Origin: Actinomadura hibisca NBRC 15177
GTDB taxonomy: Bacteria; Actinomycetota; Actinomycetes; Streptosporangiales; Streptosporangiaceae
DNA length: 38,679 nt
Direction: 5' to 3'
Assembly: GCF_001552635.1 (NCBI RefSeq)
Contig: NZ_BCRO01000112.1
Location: 1-38,679, forward strand
In this document: one piece after another, positions 1 through 8,092 of the stretch
Numbering within the stretch: the stretch's first letter is position 1
Layout of the letters: every line of letters begins with the position of its first letter
Position numbers and translations under genes: made by a program
The notes under the pieces: generated by a model
Database searches by the model: none
What the model saw: only the letters and a program-made list of their open reading frames with translations
Told to the model about the DNA's origin: nothing

Positions 1-104
1 TCCGCCCCCTGCACCCCCGTACGTGCTTGGGGCTCCGCCCCTTGCCCCCCGGCGGGAAGGTTGGGGCTCAGGGACTGGGAGCTGGGAGTTGGAGATTTGA
101 TGGG

Positions 105-749
105 CTAGCGGTTCAGATAGGTCAGCACGGCCAGCACCCTGCGGTTGTCATCGTCGTGCACCGCCAAATCCAGCTTCGCGAAGATGTTCGCCGTGTGCTT
201 AGTAACCGCCCGCTCCGTCACCACCAACGCCTGCGCAATCGCCGCGTTAGACCGCCCCTGCGCCATCAGCTCCAGCACCTCCAGCTCGCGCGGCGTCAAG
301 CGCCCCACCGGCTCGTCGCGCACGCCGCGCGCCACCAGTCGCGAGATCACCTCCGGGTCCATCGCCGTGCCTCCTCCCGCCACTCGCCGCACCGCGTCCA
401 TGAACTGCGCCGTGTCGAAGACGCGGTCCTTCAGCAAGTAGCCGATGCCGCCGCTGCCGTCCGCCAGCAGTTCGCGCGCGTACAGCTGCTCCACATACTG
501 CGACAGCACCAGGATCGGCAGGCCCGGTACCTGGCGGCGTGCCTCCAGGGCCGCCTGGATGCCCTCGTCCGTGAACGTCGGCGGCAACCGCACGTCGACC
601 ACCGCCACGTCCGGGCGGTGGTCGAGCAGTGCCTTCAGCAGTGACGGGCCGTTGTCCACCGCCGCCGCGATCTCGAAGCCGTGCGACTCCAGCAGGCTCA
701 CCAGTCCCTCCCGCAGGAGGGCTAGATCCTCGGCTAGGACAACGCGCAC
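105..749 (-). CDS. NarL/LuxR-family response regulator
   Basis: A 214-residue cytoplasmic response regulator. The receiver domain (about residues 1-120) has the acidic pair E7-D8, the phospho-acceptor D52 in VAVVDVRLPP, and a conserved Lys in YLLKD. The C-terminal LuxR-type HTH (about 150-212) contains LTPRELEVLELMAQGRSNAAIA. I chose the GTG start at 749 because the receiver domain begins there (RVVLAEDLALL); the frame stays open far upstream only as a shadow of the kinase gene. The start overlaps the end of the kinase gene by 16 bases, so the two are translationally coupled. The likely target is the divergent MMPL exporter operon, through the inverted repeat at 2094-2113; that link is inferred from context. 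Confidence 0.93.
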   Translation of the reverse strand: MRVVLAEDLALLREGLVSLLESHGFEIAAAVDNGPSLLKALLDHRPDVAVVDVRLPPTFTDEGIQAALEARRQVPGLPILVLSQYVEQLYARELLADGSGGIGYLLKDRVFDTAQFMDAVRRVAGGGTAMDPEVISRLVARGVRDEPVGRLTPRELEVLELMAQGRSNAAIAQALVVTERAVTKHTANIFAKLDLAVHDDDNRRVLAVLTYLNR

Positions 750-2008
750 GGCAGCTCCAAGGTGACGATGGTCGGCCCGCCGGCGGGGGAGTTCAGCGCG
801 AGCACGCCGTCGAATGTACCGATGCGGCGCTCGATGCCGCGCAGGCCCGTTCCGCCCTCCAGCGACGCGCCGCCGTGGCCGTCGTCGGTGACGCTGACGC
901 GCAACATCCCGTCCGCGTGCCGCATGTACACCCACACGCGCTCGGCCCCGGAGTGCTTGGCCGCGTTGGTGAGGATCTCCGACACCGCGAAGTAGGCCGC
1001 CGACTCCACCGGGGCCTCGGGGCGGCCCGGCAGGTCGGCGGTCACCTCGACGTTCAGCGGGTGGTCCAGCGCCAGGGCCTTCACCGCGTCGCCGATGCCC
1101 CGGTCGGCCAGCACCGGCGGGTGGATGCCGCGCACCAGGTCGCGCAGCTCGTGCAGCGCCTTGGCCGACGACTCGCGCGTCTGGGCGAGCAGCACCTTCG
1201 CCTTGGCCGGGTCGGTCTCCAGCAGGTGCTCGATCGCGCCCAGGCTCATGCCCATCGCGACGAGCCGGGCCTGCGCGCCGTCGTGCAGGTCGCGTTCGAT
1301 GCGGCGCAGCTCGGCGGCGGAGGTGTCCACCGCGACGGCGCGGGTCTCGGTCAGGCGGTCCACGCGCAGCGCCAGCCGTGACTTCTCGGTCGGGCCCAGC
1401 AGCGACCGGCTGAACAGCCCGTACGCCCGCACCAGGCGCGGGGCCGACCACAGGCCCGCCACCATCGCGGTCGCGCCGAGCAGGACGCTGCCCGCCAGCC
1501 GCACCGGGTCGGTCGCGTAACCCTCGCTGACGTGCACGAACGCGTACCAGTCGGAGCCGCCCAGCGAGACGATCAGGCGCCCGAACCCGGCGGCCAGCAA
1601 CCAGCCCCAGAGGCCCCAGAGCACCAGGAAGGCCGGGAACGCGGCGGTGAACACCGCGATGATCGGGGCGGCGAGCGTCCACAGCAGGTCGCGCCAGGTG
1701 GCCGGGTCGTTCACCACGCGCAGGAACCGCTGCCACACGCCGTCCCCGGCGTCGGCGGGCTCGGGCAGGTAGGGGCGCTCGACGGCGACGCCGGTGGAGC
1801 GCGCGATCAGATCGCGCTGCACGTTCAGCAGCCCCCGCGCCGCGATCGCCGCCGAGGGGAGCAGCAGCACGCCCAGCCCGACGCCCGTCAGCGACACCGC
1901 CACCAGCATCGCGACCGACAGCAGGATCACCGGGGCGAGCACCGCCCACAGCCGGAAGCCGTCCCAGGCGAGCTTGCCGCGTTCGGCGAGCCGGGTCCGC
2001 TTGTTCAC
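734..2008 (-). CDS. Sensor histidine kinase (NarL/DesK type, HisKA_3)
   Basis: A 424-residue membrane sensor kinase. The N-terminal half has several hydrophobic segments (about 20-60, 110-145 and 170-190) in the arrangement of the actinobacterial membrane sensor-domain kinases. The dimerisation and phosphoacceptor motif is ERDLHDGAQARL with H242. The C-terminal HATPase domain shows the N box (EILTNAAKHS), a G1 box (VTDDGHGG) and a G2 region (GTGLRGIERRI). The GTG start at 2008 has a strong GGAGGAAA ribosome site just upstream. It phosphorylates the overlapping response regulator. Its signal cannot be read from the sequence; a divergent MMPL exporter gene suggests envelope lipid or drug stress. 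Confidence 0.93.
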   Translation of the reverse strand: MNKRTRLAERGKLAWDGFRLWAVLAPVILLSVAMLVAVSLTGVGLGVLLLPSAAIAARGLLNVQRDLIARSTGVAVERPYLPEPADAGDGVWQRFLRVVNDPATWRDLLWTLAAPIIAVFTAAFPAFLVLWGLWGWLLAAGFGRLIVSLGGSDWYAFVHVSEGYATDPVRLAGSVLLGATAMVAGLWSAPRLVRAYGLFSRSLLGPTEKSRLALRVDRLTETRAVAVDTSAAELRRIERDLHDGAQARLVAMGMSLGAIEHLLETDPAKAKVLLAQTRESSAKALHELRDLVRGIHPPVLADRGIGDAVKALALDHPLNVEVTADLPGRPEAPVESAAYFAVSEILTNAAKHSGAERVWVYMRHADGMLRVSVTDDGHGGASLEGGTGLRGIERRIGTFDGVLALNSPAGGPTIVTLELPCALS

Positions 2009-2093
2009 TGTTTCCTCCGTACCTCGCCCTGCTTACGGAGTCCAGTTTCCGGCGCGGGGAGGTGCTGCACAGTGTGCCTCGAACCCGGACGAA

Positions 2094-2113
2094 GGGTGTA
2101 CTCAGCTACACCC
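2094..2113. promoter_or_regulatory. Candidate response-regulator operator (inverted repeat)
   Basis: GGGTGTA and TACACCC form a perfect 7-bp inverted repeat around a 6-bp spacer, in the gap between the kinase and exporter genes. A TAGCGT element at 2159-2164 could be the exporter's -10 box. The repeat centre would then lie near -67, a usual place for an activator. The size and symmetry suit a dimeric NarL-type regulator. Binding by the adjacent regulator is inferred. Confidence 0.55.
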
Positions 2114-2203
2114 CCCGGACGCCGTCCAAGCCCATGTCCGCGTGGGTGGTGCGCTTCCTAGCGTCAGTGGGTGTCACCCCCCCACCAGGCAGGCAGGGAC
2201 CCC

Positions 2204-4348
2204 ATGAAACCCAATCTCGCGGCGCGGCTCGGCGGCTGGAGCGCGCGCCATCGCACGGTCGCGGTACTCGGCTGGCTCGCGTTCGTCGTGCTCGCCTCGG
2301 TGCTGGGCGGCGCGGCCGGCCGCGTCACGATGGCCGACCACGAGCAGGGCGTGGGCGAGACGGCGCGCGCCGAGCGCATCCTCGCCGACGCTGGGATCAC
2401 CGAGCCCGACATGGAGCTGGTGCTGATCCAGGGCGGGAACGCGACGGAACGCGCCCGCGCCGCCGCCGAGGTCCGCGCCGTCGCGCAGCGTGGTGAAGCC
2501 CGGCCCGACGTGCCCTCCAAGGACGGCCGGTCGCTGCTGGTCCGCTTCGCCCTGCCTGACGAGCGCAGCGACGAGCGGCTACCCGTGCTGGACGCGGCGA
2601 CCGCCAAAGCGCGCGCCGCCCACCCCGGCCTTACTGTCGGCCGCTTCGGCGACGCCACAGCGGGCAAGGCGTTCAACGACGCGCTCGGCAAGGACTTCAA
2701 GCGCGCCGAGCTGACCGCGCTGCCGCTCGCACTCGGCATTCTGCTGGTCGCGTTCGGCGCGCTGCTGGCGGCCGTGCTCCCGGTGCTGCTGGCGTTCACC
2801 GCGTTCCTCGCCGCGAGCGGGCTGCTCGCCGTCGCCAGCCACGCGGTGCACGTGGACGGCACCACCAACTCGGTGATGTTGCTGATGGGCCTGGCCGTCG
2901 GCGTGGACTACTGCCTGTTCTACCTGCGGCGCGAACGCGAGGAGCGTGCTGCGGGGCGCGACAAGGACGCCGCGCTGCGCGTCGCCGCCGCCACCTCCGG
3001 CCGCGCGGTCCTGATGTCGGGGCTGACGGTGATGGTGGCGATGGCCGGGATGTTCCTGACCGGGATGTTGCTGTTCGAGGGCTTCGCGATGGCGACGATC
3101 CTGGTCGTGCTCATCGCCATGCTCGGTTCGGTGACGGTCCTGCCCGCGCTGCTGTCGCTGCTGGGCGACCGCGTTGAGCTGGGACGGATTCCGCTGCTGC
3201 GTCGCCGTTCGGGTGGCGGTGCCGTGGGCGCGCTGCTGCGTCCGGTGCTGGCGCGGCCGGGGATCGCGGCGGTCCTGTCGGCGGGGCTGCTGCTCGCCTT
3301 GGCCGCGCCCGCGTTGGGAATGAAGACCGAGAAGCTCGGCATCGAGCAACAGTTCCCGTCCGACACCGCGCTGGTGCGCGACTACCAGCGGCTCAACGAG
3401 GCGTTCCCCGGCGGGCCCGCGCCCGCGCAGGTCGTCGTCAAGGCCCGCGACGTCGCTGCACCCGAGGTGACGTCCGCCATCGCCGAGCTGCGGCGGCGCG
3501 CCGTGGCGACCGGCGAGATGAACGAGCCCGTCACCGTCACGCCGCACCGCGCCGCCGGGGTCGTCCAGGTCGAGATCCCGCTCGCCGGCAACGGCAGCGA
3601 CGCGACGTCCAAGCACGCCCTGCGCACCCTGCGCGAGCAGGTCGTGCCGCAGACGGTCGGGAAGGTCGCCGACGCCCCGGTGACCGGGCAGCTCGCGTTC
3701 TCCGAGGACTACAACGCCCGGCTCGGCGACAGCATCGTGCCGGTGTTCCTGTTCGTGATGGGCGTGACGTTCCTGCTGATGCTGGTGTTCTTCCGGTCGG
3801 TGGTCATCGCGGCCAGCGCGATCGTGCTGAACCTGCTGTCGGTGGGAGCCGCCTACGGCGTGATGGTCGCGGTGTTCCAGCACGGCTGGGGCGCGGGGCT
3901 GGTCGGCGCGGAGGCGGCGGGCGCGCTGGAGTCGTGGATCCCGCTGTTCGTGCTGGTGGTGCTGTTCGGGTTGTCGATGGACTACCACGTGTTCGTGGTG
4001 TCGCGGATCCGCGAGGCGCACGACCGGGGGCTCGCCACCGCCGACGCGGTGCGGGCGGGCGTACGGTCCACGGCCGGGGTGGTGACCAGCGCGGCCGCCA
4101 TCATGGTCGCCACCTTCGCCATCTTCGGCACGCTCACGATGCAGGACTTCAAGCAGCTCGGCGTGGGCCTGGCGGTCGCGGTGCTGATCGACGCGACGGT
4201 CGTGCGGGTCGTGCTGCTGCCTGCGGCGATGGTGCTGCTGGGACGGGCCAACTGGTACCTGCCGCGCTGGCTGGGATGGCTGCCGCGCGTCTCGCACGGC
4301 GAGGAACACGAGGCCGTGCGGCCGGTTCCCGAGCCCGTGCTGCGCTGA
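2204..4348 (+). CDS. MMPL/RND-family transporter
   Basis: A 714-residue inner-membrane exporter of the MMPL type, a family that moves lipids, siderophores or drugs using proton motive force. It has the expected duplicated layout: one TM helix, an extracytoplasmic loop, five to six helices, then the same again. The paired intramembrane motifs GLAVGVDYCLFYLRRERE (first half) and LFGLSMDYHVFVVSRIREA (second half) carry the Asp-Tyr pair used in proton relay. The ATG at 2204 is preferred over an in-frame GTG at 2171 because it matches the start of the amphipathic N terminus and has a purine-rich site upstream. Length is normal. It diverges from the two-component system, which probably controls it. 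The cargo is unknown. Confidence 0.92.
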   Translation: MKPNLAARLGGWSARHRTVAVLGWLAFVVLASVLGGAAGRVTMADHEQGVGETARAERILADAGITEPDMELVLIQGGNATERARAAAEVRAVAQRGEARPDVPSKDGRSLLVRFALPDERSDERLPVLDAATAKARAAHPGLTVGRFGDATAGKAFNDALGKDFKRAELTALPLALGILLVAFGALLAAVLPVLLAFTAFLAASGLLAVASHAVHVDGTTNSVMLLMGLAVGVDYCLFYLRREREERAAGRDKDAALRVAAATSGRAVLMSGLTVMVAMAGMFLTGMLLFEGFAMATILVVLIAMLGSVTVLPALLSLLGDRVELGRIPLLRRRSGGGAVGALLRPVLARPGIAAVLSAGLLLALAAPALGMKTEKLGIEQQFPSDTALVRDYQRLNEAFPGGPAPAQVVVKARDVAAPEVTSAIAELRRRAVATGEMNEPVTVTPHRAAGVVQVEIPLAGNGSDATSKHALRTLREQVVPQTVGKVADAPVTGQLAFSEDYNARLGDSIVPVFLFVMGVTFLLMLVFFRSVVIAASAIVLNLLSVGAAYGVMVAVFQHGWGAGLVGAEAAGALESWIPLFVLVVLFGLSMDYHVFVVSRIREAHDRGLATADAVRAGVRSTAGVVTSAAAIMVATFAIFGTLTMQDFKQLGVGLAVAVLIDATVVRVVLLPAAMVLLGRANWYLPRWLGWLPRVSHGEEHEAVRPVPEPVLR

Positions 4349-4354
4349 ACGGAC

Positions 4355-4391
4355 GAAGGGCCGCCGGTGTGCGACGCACCGGCGGCCCTTC
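4355..4391. terminator. Bidirectional hairpin terminator
   Basis: A perfect 15-bp stem (GAAGGGCCGCCGGTG and its complement) closes a 7-nt loop. It lies exactly between the convergent MMPL transporter and DM13 genes, so it can serve both strands. There is no long U-tract, as is usual in actinomycetes. Confidence 0.8.
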
Positions 4392-4398
4392 CGCATTC

Positions 4399-4932
4399 TC
4401 AGGCGCGCAGGGCGGCGGCCCCGAACGAGACGTGGAACCGCTTGCACCACAACGACACGCTCGTCAGCTTCGCGAGGTCGGCATTGGCCGGGATCGTGTA
4501 GTTCTGGTCGCCCTTGTTGCCCTTGAGACGGCCCAGCTCGACGTACTTGCCGTCGTCGAAGACGGTCCAGCCCGCGCGTCCCTCCTTGACGGGCTGGTCG
4601 GACAGCCAGATCCGCACGTCCGGGCCGTCGGAGGTGTCCAGGTCCTCGATGCGCAGGACACGCTTGCCGTCCGGAAGCCGCACGATCTTCACCTCGCCCT
4701 TGGTGTCGTGCTCGTGCGAGACGAACGACCCGGTCGCCAGCGTCTCAGCGGTCTTGGGGACGGCGGACGTCCCGGACGACGCGGGCACCGTCTGCGCGGC
4801 GGGCGCGGCCTCGTCCACGCTCCGGTCGATGAACAACCGCCACGGCTGGGTCAGGTAGGCGGCGATCGCACCGAGGACCACCGCCGCCACCAGCGCGGCC
4901 CGTATCCACGTCTTGCCCAGCAGCCCGCTCAT
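4399..4932 (-). CDS. Membrane-anchored DM13-domain protein
   Basis: A 177-residue protein with one N-terminal TM helix (about residues 10-28), a flexible Ala/Thr/Ser-rich linker (about 40-65), and an extracytoplasmic DM13 domain (about 66-177). Recognisable DM13 features are DGPDVRIWLSDQP, LKGNKGDQNYTIP and a C-terminal LWCKRFHVSFG holding the single conserved Cys. In this family that Cys is proposed to take part in redox or electron transfer. The start has a GAGGAGA site upstream. The gene is convergent with the MMPL transporter, shares its terminator, and is not obviously part of an operon. The exact function is unknown. Confidence 0.85.
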   Translation of the reverse strand: MSGLLGKTWIRAALVAAVVLGAIAAYLTQPWRLFIDRSVDEAAPAAQTVPASSGTSAVPKTAETLATGSFVSHEHDTKGEVKIVRLPDGKRVLRIEDLDTSDGPDVRIWLSDQPVKEGRAGWTVFDDGKYVELGRLKGNKGDQNYTIPANADLAKLTSVSLWCKRFHVSFGAAALRA

Positions 4933-5025
4933 CGCGTCTCTCCTCGTCCGGGGGTGTGCGTCCAGTCCATCAGGGCGGGAGCCGTCGCGGCGGGCGCGAA
5001 TCCTTACAGGGCGCTGACGTCTCTC

Positions 5026-5096
5026 TAGGTCGAGAATATTTTTATGTTTGACCCATTAAGTGGTCTAGAGGTAAATTTAGGCTCGACCTAAGGAGA
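5026..5096 (+). promoter_or_regulatory. mca promoter bracketed by inverted repeat
   Basis: TAGGTCGAG (5026-5034) and CTCGACCTA (5082-5090) are perfect 9-bp inverted repeats bracketing an AT-rich island that is striking in this GC-rich DNA. Inside it, TTGACC (5048-5053) and TAAATT (5072-5077) are 18 bp apart and look like -35 and -10 boxes. The AGGAGA ribosome site follows at 5091-5096. The right arm overlaps the expected transcription start, as an operator would. The regulator is unknown. Confidence 0.6.
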
Positions 5097-5100
5097 TCCG

Positions 5101-5949
5101 ATGACGCTGCGCCTGCTCACCGTGCACGCCCACCCCGACGACGAGTCCAGCAAGGGCGCGGCGACGCTCGCCCGGTACGCCGCCGAGGGCGTGGACGTCC
5201 TGGTCGCGACCTGCACGGGCGGGGAGCGCGGCGACGTCCTCAACCCGGCGCTCGACCGTCCCGAGGTCCGCGCGGACCTGCCCGCAATCCGCCGCGCTGA
5301 AATGGCAGCGGCGCGCGAGATTCTGGGCGTCCGCCAACGTTTCCTCGGCTTCGTGGATTCCGGCCTCGGGGAGCCTCCGGACGGCTGCTTCGCCGTGCAG
5401 CCCCTGGAAAAGGCCGCCGCCCCGCTTGTCGCGCTCATCCGCGAGTTCCGCCCGCACGTCGTGGTCACCTACGACGAGACCGGCGGCTACCCGCACCCCG
5501 ACCACATCAAGACCCACCAGGTCACCGTGGATGCGTTCGACGCCGCCGCCGACCCCGCCCGATATCCCGACGCGGGCGCGCCCTGGCGTCCGCTCAAGCT
5601 CTACTACCAGGGCGCGTTGTCGCGCGCGTGGTTCCAGACGTTGCACGACGCCATGACCGAACGCGGCATCGACTCCGCAGTGGGCCCGCTGCTGGCGGAA
5701 TGGCCCGACACCGCGCCAACACTCGACATCACCACGCGCGTGCCCTGCGCGGAGTACTTCGCCACCCGCGACCGCGCGCTACTAGCCCACGCCACGCAGA
5801 TCGACCCGAACGCCGGATTCATGCTGCACCCCCGCGACATCGAACGCGCCGTATGGCCAACCGAGGACTACCACCTGGCACGCTCAACGATTCCCGCCGA
5901 ACTCCCGGAAGACGACCTGTTCGCCGGGCTGCGGTCTACAGCGCGGTGA
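5101..5949 (+). CDS. mca: Mycothiol S-conjugate amidase
   Basis: A 282-residue PIG-L/LmbE-fold zinc amidase of the Mca subgroup. Mca cleaves mycothiol S-conjugates into a mercapturic acid, which is exported, and GlcN-Ins, which is recycled; this is the main mycothiol-dependent detoxification step. The zinc-binding motif is HAHPDDES (H11, D14), with the third ligand in YPHPDHIKTH. The C-terminal EDYHLARS and the length favour Mca over MshB. The ATG start follows a strong AGGAGA. The last 14 bases overlap the convergent polysaccharide deacetylase gene. The promoter is marked by a 9-bp inverted repeat, so expression is probably regulated. Mycothiol is confined to actinobacteria. Confidence 0.9.
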   Translation: MTLRLLTVHAHPDDESSKGAATLARYAAEGVDVLVATCTGGERGDVLNPALDRPEVRADLPAIRRAEMAAAREILGVRQRFLGFVDSGLGEPPDGCFAVQPLEKAAAPLVALIREFRPHVVVTYDETGGYPHPDHIKTHQVTVDAFDAAADPARYPDAGAPWRPLKLYYQGALSRAWFQTLHDAMTERGIDSAVGPLLAEWPDTAPTLDITTRVPCAEYFATRDRALLAHATQIDPNAGFMLHPRDIERAVWPTEDYHLARSTIPAELPEDDLFAGLRSTAR

Positions 5950-6787
5950 AGGTGAAGCCCTTCTTCTTCAGTTTCGGGATCGCGCCCTTCAGCGCGCCCA
6001 GCGTCTGCGACCGGTCGCCCCCGCCGTCGTGGCACAGCAGGATCTGCCCGGCCGTGCTCCCGACCAGCGTGCGGCGGATGCTGCCGACGCCCGGCCGCTC
6101 CCAGTCGCGCGGGTCCACCGCCCAGTCGATCGGCAACATCCCGTGCTCGGCGATGGTCTCGTAGACGCGCTTGGACCAGCCGCCGCCGGGCGCGCGGAAG
6201 AAGGTGGGCACGATGCCGGTCACCTCGGCGATCTTGTGGTGCGCCTCGACGATCTCCTTCTGCACCTTCTTCGCCGTGGCGTTGCTGAGGTCGGGGTGGT
6301 TCATCGTGTGGTTGCAGACCTGGTGGCCGTGGTCGGCGATGCGCCGGGCCAGCTTGGGGAACTCGTCCACCTGCACGCCGATGATGAAGAACGTCGCCTT
6401 GATCTGGTGCTCGTCCAGCAGGTCCAGCACGCGGGGCGTCCACTGCGGGTGCGGCCCGTCGTCGATGGTCAGCGCGATCGAGTTGGGCGGGGGCGGCGGC
6501 ACCAGCTCGGTCAGGTTGCGCACCGGCGTGGTCGTCGCGGTCAGCGTGCCCTGCGTCCACGGGGGCAGGCGCGGCGTGGGCGTCGGGGTGGGGGTCGGCG
6601 TGGGCGACGGCGGCGGGACGGGCGTGGGCGTCGGAGCGGGGCCCACGGCTCCGCCGGGACGGGCGGCGGCGGCCGAATGGTGGACGCCGTCCGCGCCCAG
6701 CGCGGCCAGTCCGGCGGCCGCCCCCATCACCCACAGCGCTCTGCGGCGGGACGGCCCGCTCGCCTCCAAATCCGCCACAACCGACAC
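5936..6787 (-). CDS. Secreted polysaccharide deacetylase (NodB domain)
   Basis: A 283-residue exported carbohydrate esterase family 4 enzyme, expected to remove acetyl groups from peptidoglycan or another cell-wall glycan. The N terminus has a twin-arginine-like SRRRALW before a hydrophobic stretch (about residues 13-32). A Pro/Thr repeat linker (about 50-76) would span the wall. The NodB domain starts near residue 100. It has the metal and catalytic motifs LTIDDGPH (DD pair), HTMNH (His-x3-His), FRAPGGGW and a C-terminal CHDGGGDRS. The 3' end overlaps mca by 14 bases on the opposite strand. It could be Tat- or Sec-exported; the arginine motif favours Tat. Confidence 0.9.
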   Translation of the reverse strand: MSVVADLEASGPSRRRALWVMGAAAGLAALGADGVHHSAAAARPGGAVGPAPTPTPVPPPSPTPTPTPTPTPRLPPWTQGTLTATTTPVRNLTELVPPPPPNSIALTIDDGPHPQWTPRVLDLLDEHQIKATFFIIGVQVDEFPKLARRIADHGHQVCNHTMNHPDLSNATAKKVQKEIVEAHHKIAEVTGIVPTFFRAPGGGWSKRVYETIAEHGMLPIDWAVDPRDWERPGVGSIRRTLVGSTAGQILLCHDGGGDRSQTLGALKGAIPKLKKKGFTFTAL

Positions 6788-6876
6788 GTTAGCGGTCTTA
6801 CAGGTGATCTACGGCTTTTACGGAGGTCACATTCTTCGCACGGCGGACCGGGCGGCGAGCGGGCCGGAAAGCGGCG

Positions 6877-7281
6877 TCAGTCCACGCAGGCGAGCGCGTC
6901 GATCTCGACCAGCATCGACTCGTGCGGCAGCTCCACGAACACCGTCGTGCGCGCGGGCAGCACGCCGTCGGGCACGTTCTCCTTGACGAACGCGGTGTAG
7001 ACCTCGTTCATCGCCGGGAAGTCCGCGCGCTTGGTCAGGTAGACGCGGAACATCAGCACGTCCGCCACGCTCGCGCCGCCCGCCAGCAGCACCGCCTTCA
7101 CGTTGGCGAGGGTGCGCGCCGTCTGCGCCCGCACGTCGCCGAGCGCGACGAACTCGCCGGTCGCCGGGTCCTGCGGGCCCTGCCCGGACACCTGGAGCAT
7201 CGGGCCCTTGCGGACGCCCTGCGAGAACGCCCAGGCGGGGGCGGGCGCGCCGTCGGTGCGGATCTCGGTCTTGTCGGTCAT
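6877..7281 (-). CDS. RidA-family enamine/imine deaminase
   Basis: A 134-residue YjgF/YER057c/UK114 protein. Family members hydrolyse reactive enamines and imines such as 2-aminoacrylate, released by PLP enzymes acting on serine or threonine, into the 2-keto acid and ammonia. The C-terminal signature PARTTVFVELPHE...LVEIDALA carries the substrate-binding Arg and the conserved Glu. A GAGAGGAA site precedes the ATG. It is the last gene of the kinase-IclR-RidA arm, and the opposite arm encodes a PLP amino-acid deaminase-like enzyme. The simple reading is that it clears the imine made by that enzyme. Confidence 0.9.
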   Translation of the reverse strand: MTDKTEIRTDGAPAPAWAFSQGVRKGPMLQVSGQGPQDPATGEFVALGDVRAQTARTLANVKAVLLAGGASVADVLMFRVYLTKRADFPAMNEVYTAFVKENVPDGVLPARTTVFVELPHESMLVEIDALACVD

Positions 7282-7348
7282 GGGGGTTCCTCTCTCGGGG
7301 GACGGTCAGGAGGGCGAGCCGCTAGGCGGGCCCTCCCGGGCCGGGGCT

Positions 7349-8092
7349 TCAGTCAACACAGCCGCAGGCGGCGGAGATGCCGCCGGTGGCCTCCAGCAGG
7401 TCCGGCAGCAGCTCCAGGACCTGGTCGCGGTTCAGCAGCACGTCGGGCACCGAGACGGACGCGGCGGCGATCACGCGGCCCCCGGCGTCGCGGATCGGCG
7501 CGGCCACGCAGCGCAGGAACGTCTCGTGCTCGGCGTCGTCCATCGCGTACCCGCGCGCGGCGACCCCGTCCAGCTCGGCCAGCAGCGCGTCCGGGCCGGT
7601 CAGCGTGTGCTCGGTGAACGGCACGTAGTCGATCTCGTCGGCGATGCGGCGGCGCGCGGCCTCCGGCAGGTCGGCCAGCAGCACCTTCGCGATCGCGGTG
7701 GCGTGCAGCGGCATCGACAACCCGACGCGCGAGTACATGCGGATGGCGTGCCGCGAGTCGTACTTGTCCAGGTAGACGACCGCGCCGCCCTCGTAGACGC
7801 CGAGGTGCACGGTGTGGCCGGTGGCCTCGTTCAGCCGCGCCAGGTGCGGGGCGGCGATGGCGCGGATGCCGCGCTGCTCCAGCGCCGCGCCCGACAGCGC
7901 GAACAGCCGCGACCCCAGGTGGAAGCGGTGCGCGTCGTCGCGGTGCACGAACCGTTCGCGCTCCAGCTCGCGCAGCAGCCGCAACACGGTCGTCTTGTGC
8001 ACGCCGAGCGTGGCGGCCAGCTGGTCCAGCGAGCGCGGTCCCTCGCCCAGCTCGATCAGCAGGCCCAGTCCCCGCGCCAGGCTCTGGCTCAT
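7349..8092 (-). CDS. IclR-family transcriptional regulator
   Basis: A 247-residue regulator with an N-terminal winged HTH (about residues 3-60: LDQLAATLGVHKTTVLRLLREL) and a C-terminal effector-binding domain (about 70-245, with VVYLDKYDS and MPLHATAIAKVLLA). I chose the ATG at 8092, where IclR homology starts and which forms an ATGA overlap with the upstream kinase stop. The frame continues far upstream only as a shadow. It sits in the middle of the catabolic cluster and probably represses the divergent promoters, with an effector derived from the substrate. The candidate operator is at 9127-9154. Confidence 0.92.
   Translation of the reverse strand: MSQSLARGLGLLIELGEGPRSLDQLAATLGVHKTTVLRLLRELERERFVHRDDAHRFHLGSRLFALSGAALEQRGIRAIAAPHLARLNEATGHTVHLGVYEGGAVVYLDKYDSRHAIRMYSRVGLSMPLHATAIAKVLLADLPEAARRRIADEIDYVPFTEHTLTGPDALLAELDGVAARGYAMDDAEHETFLRCVAAPIRDAGGRVIAAASVSVPDVLLNRDQVLELLPDLLEATGGISAACGCVD

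Noticed and set aside
1..104. Possible regulatory or repeat signal at the left edge
   Set aside because: The G- and C-run sequence after the response-regulator gene has no clean hairpin, repeat or coding signal.
105..1949. A single 614-residue kinase-regulator fusion on the minus strand
   Set aside because: Only the last 214 residues are real. The first 400 are out-of-frame reading of the kinase gene, which has its own frame (734-2008) with all kinase boxes.
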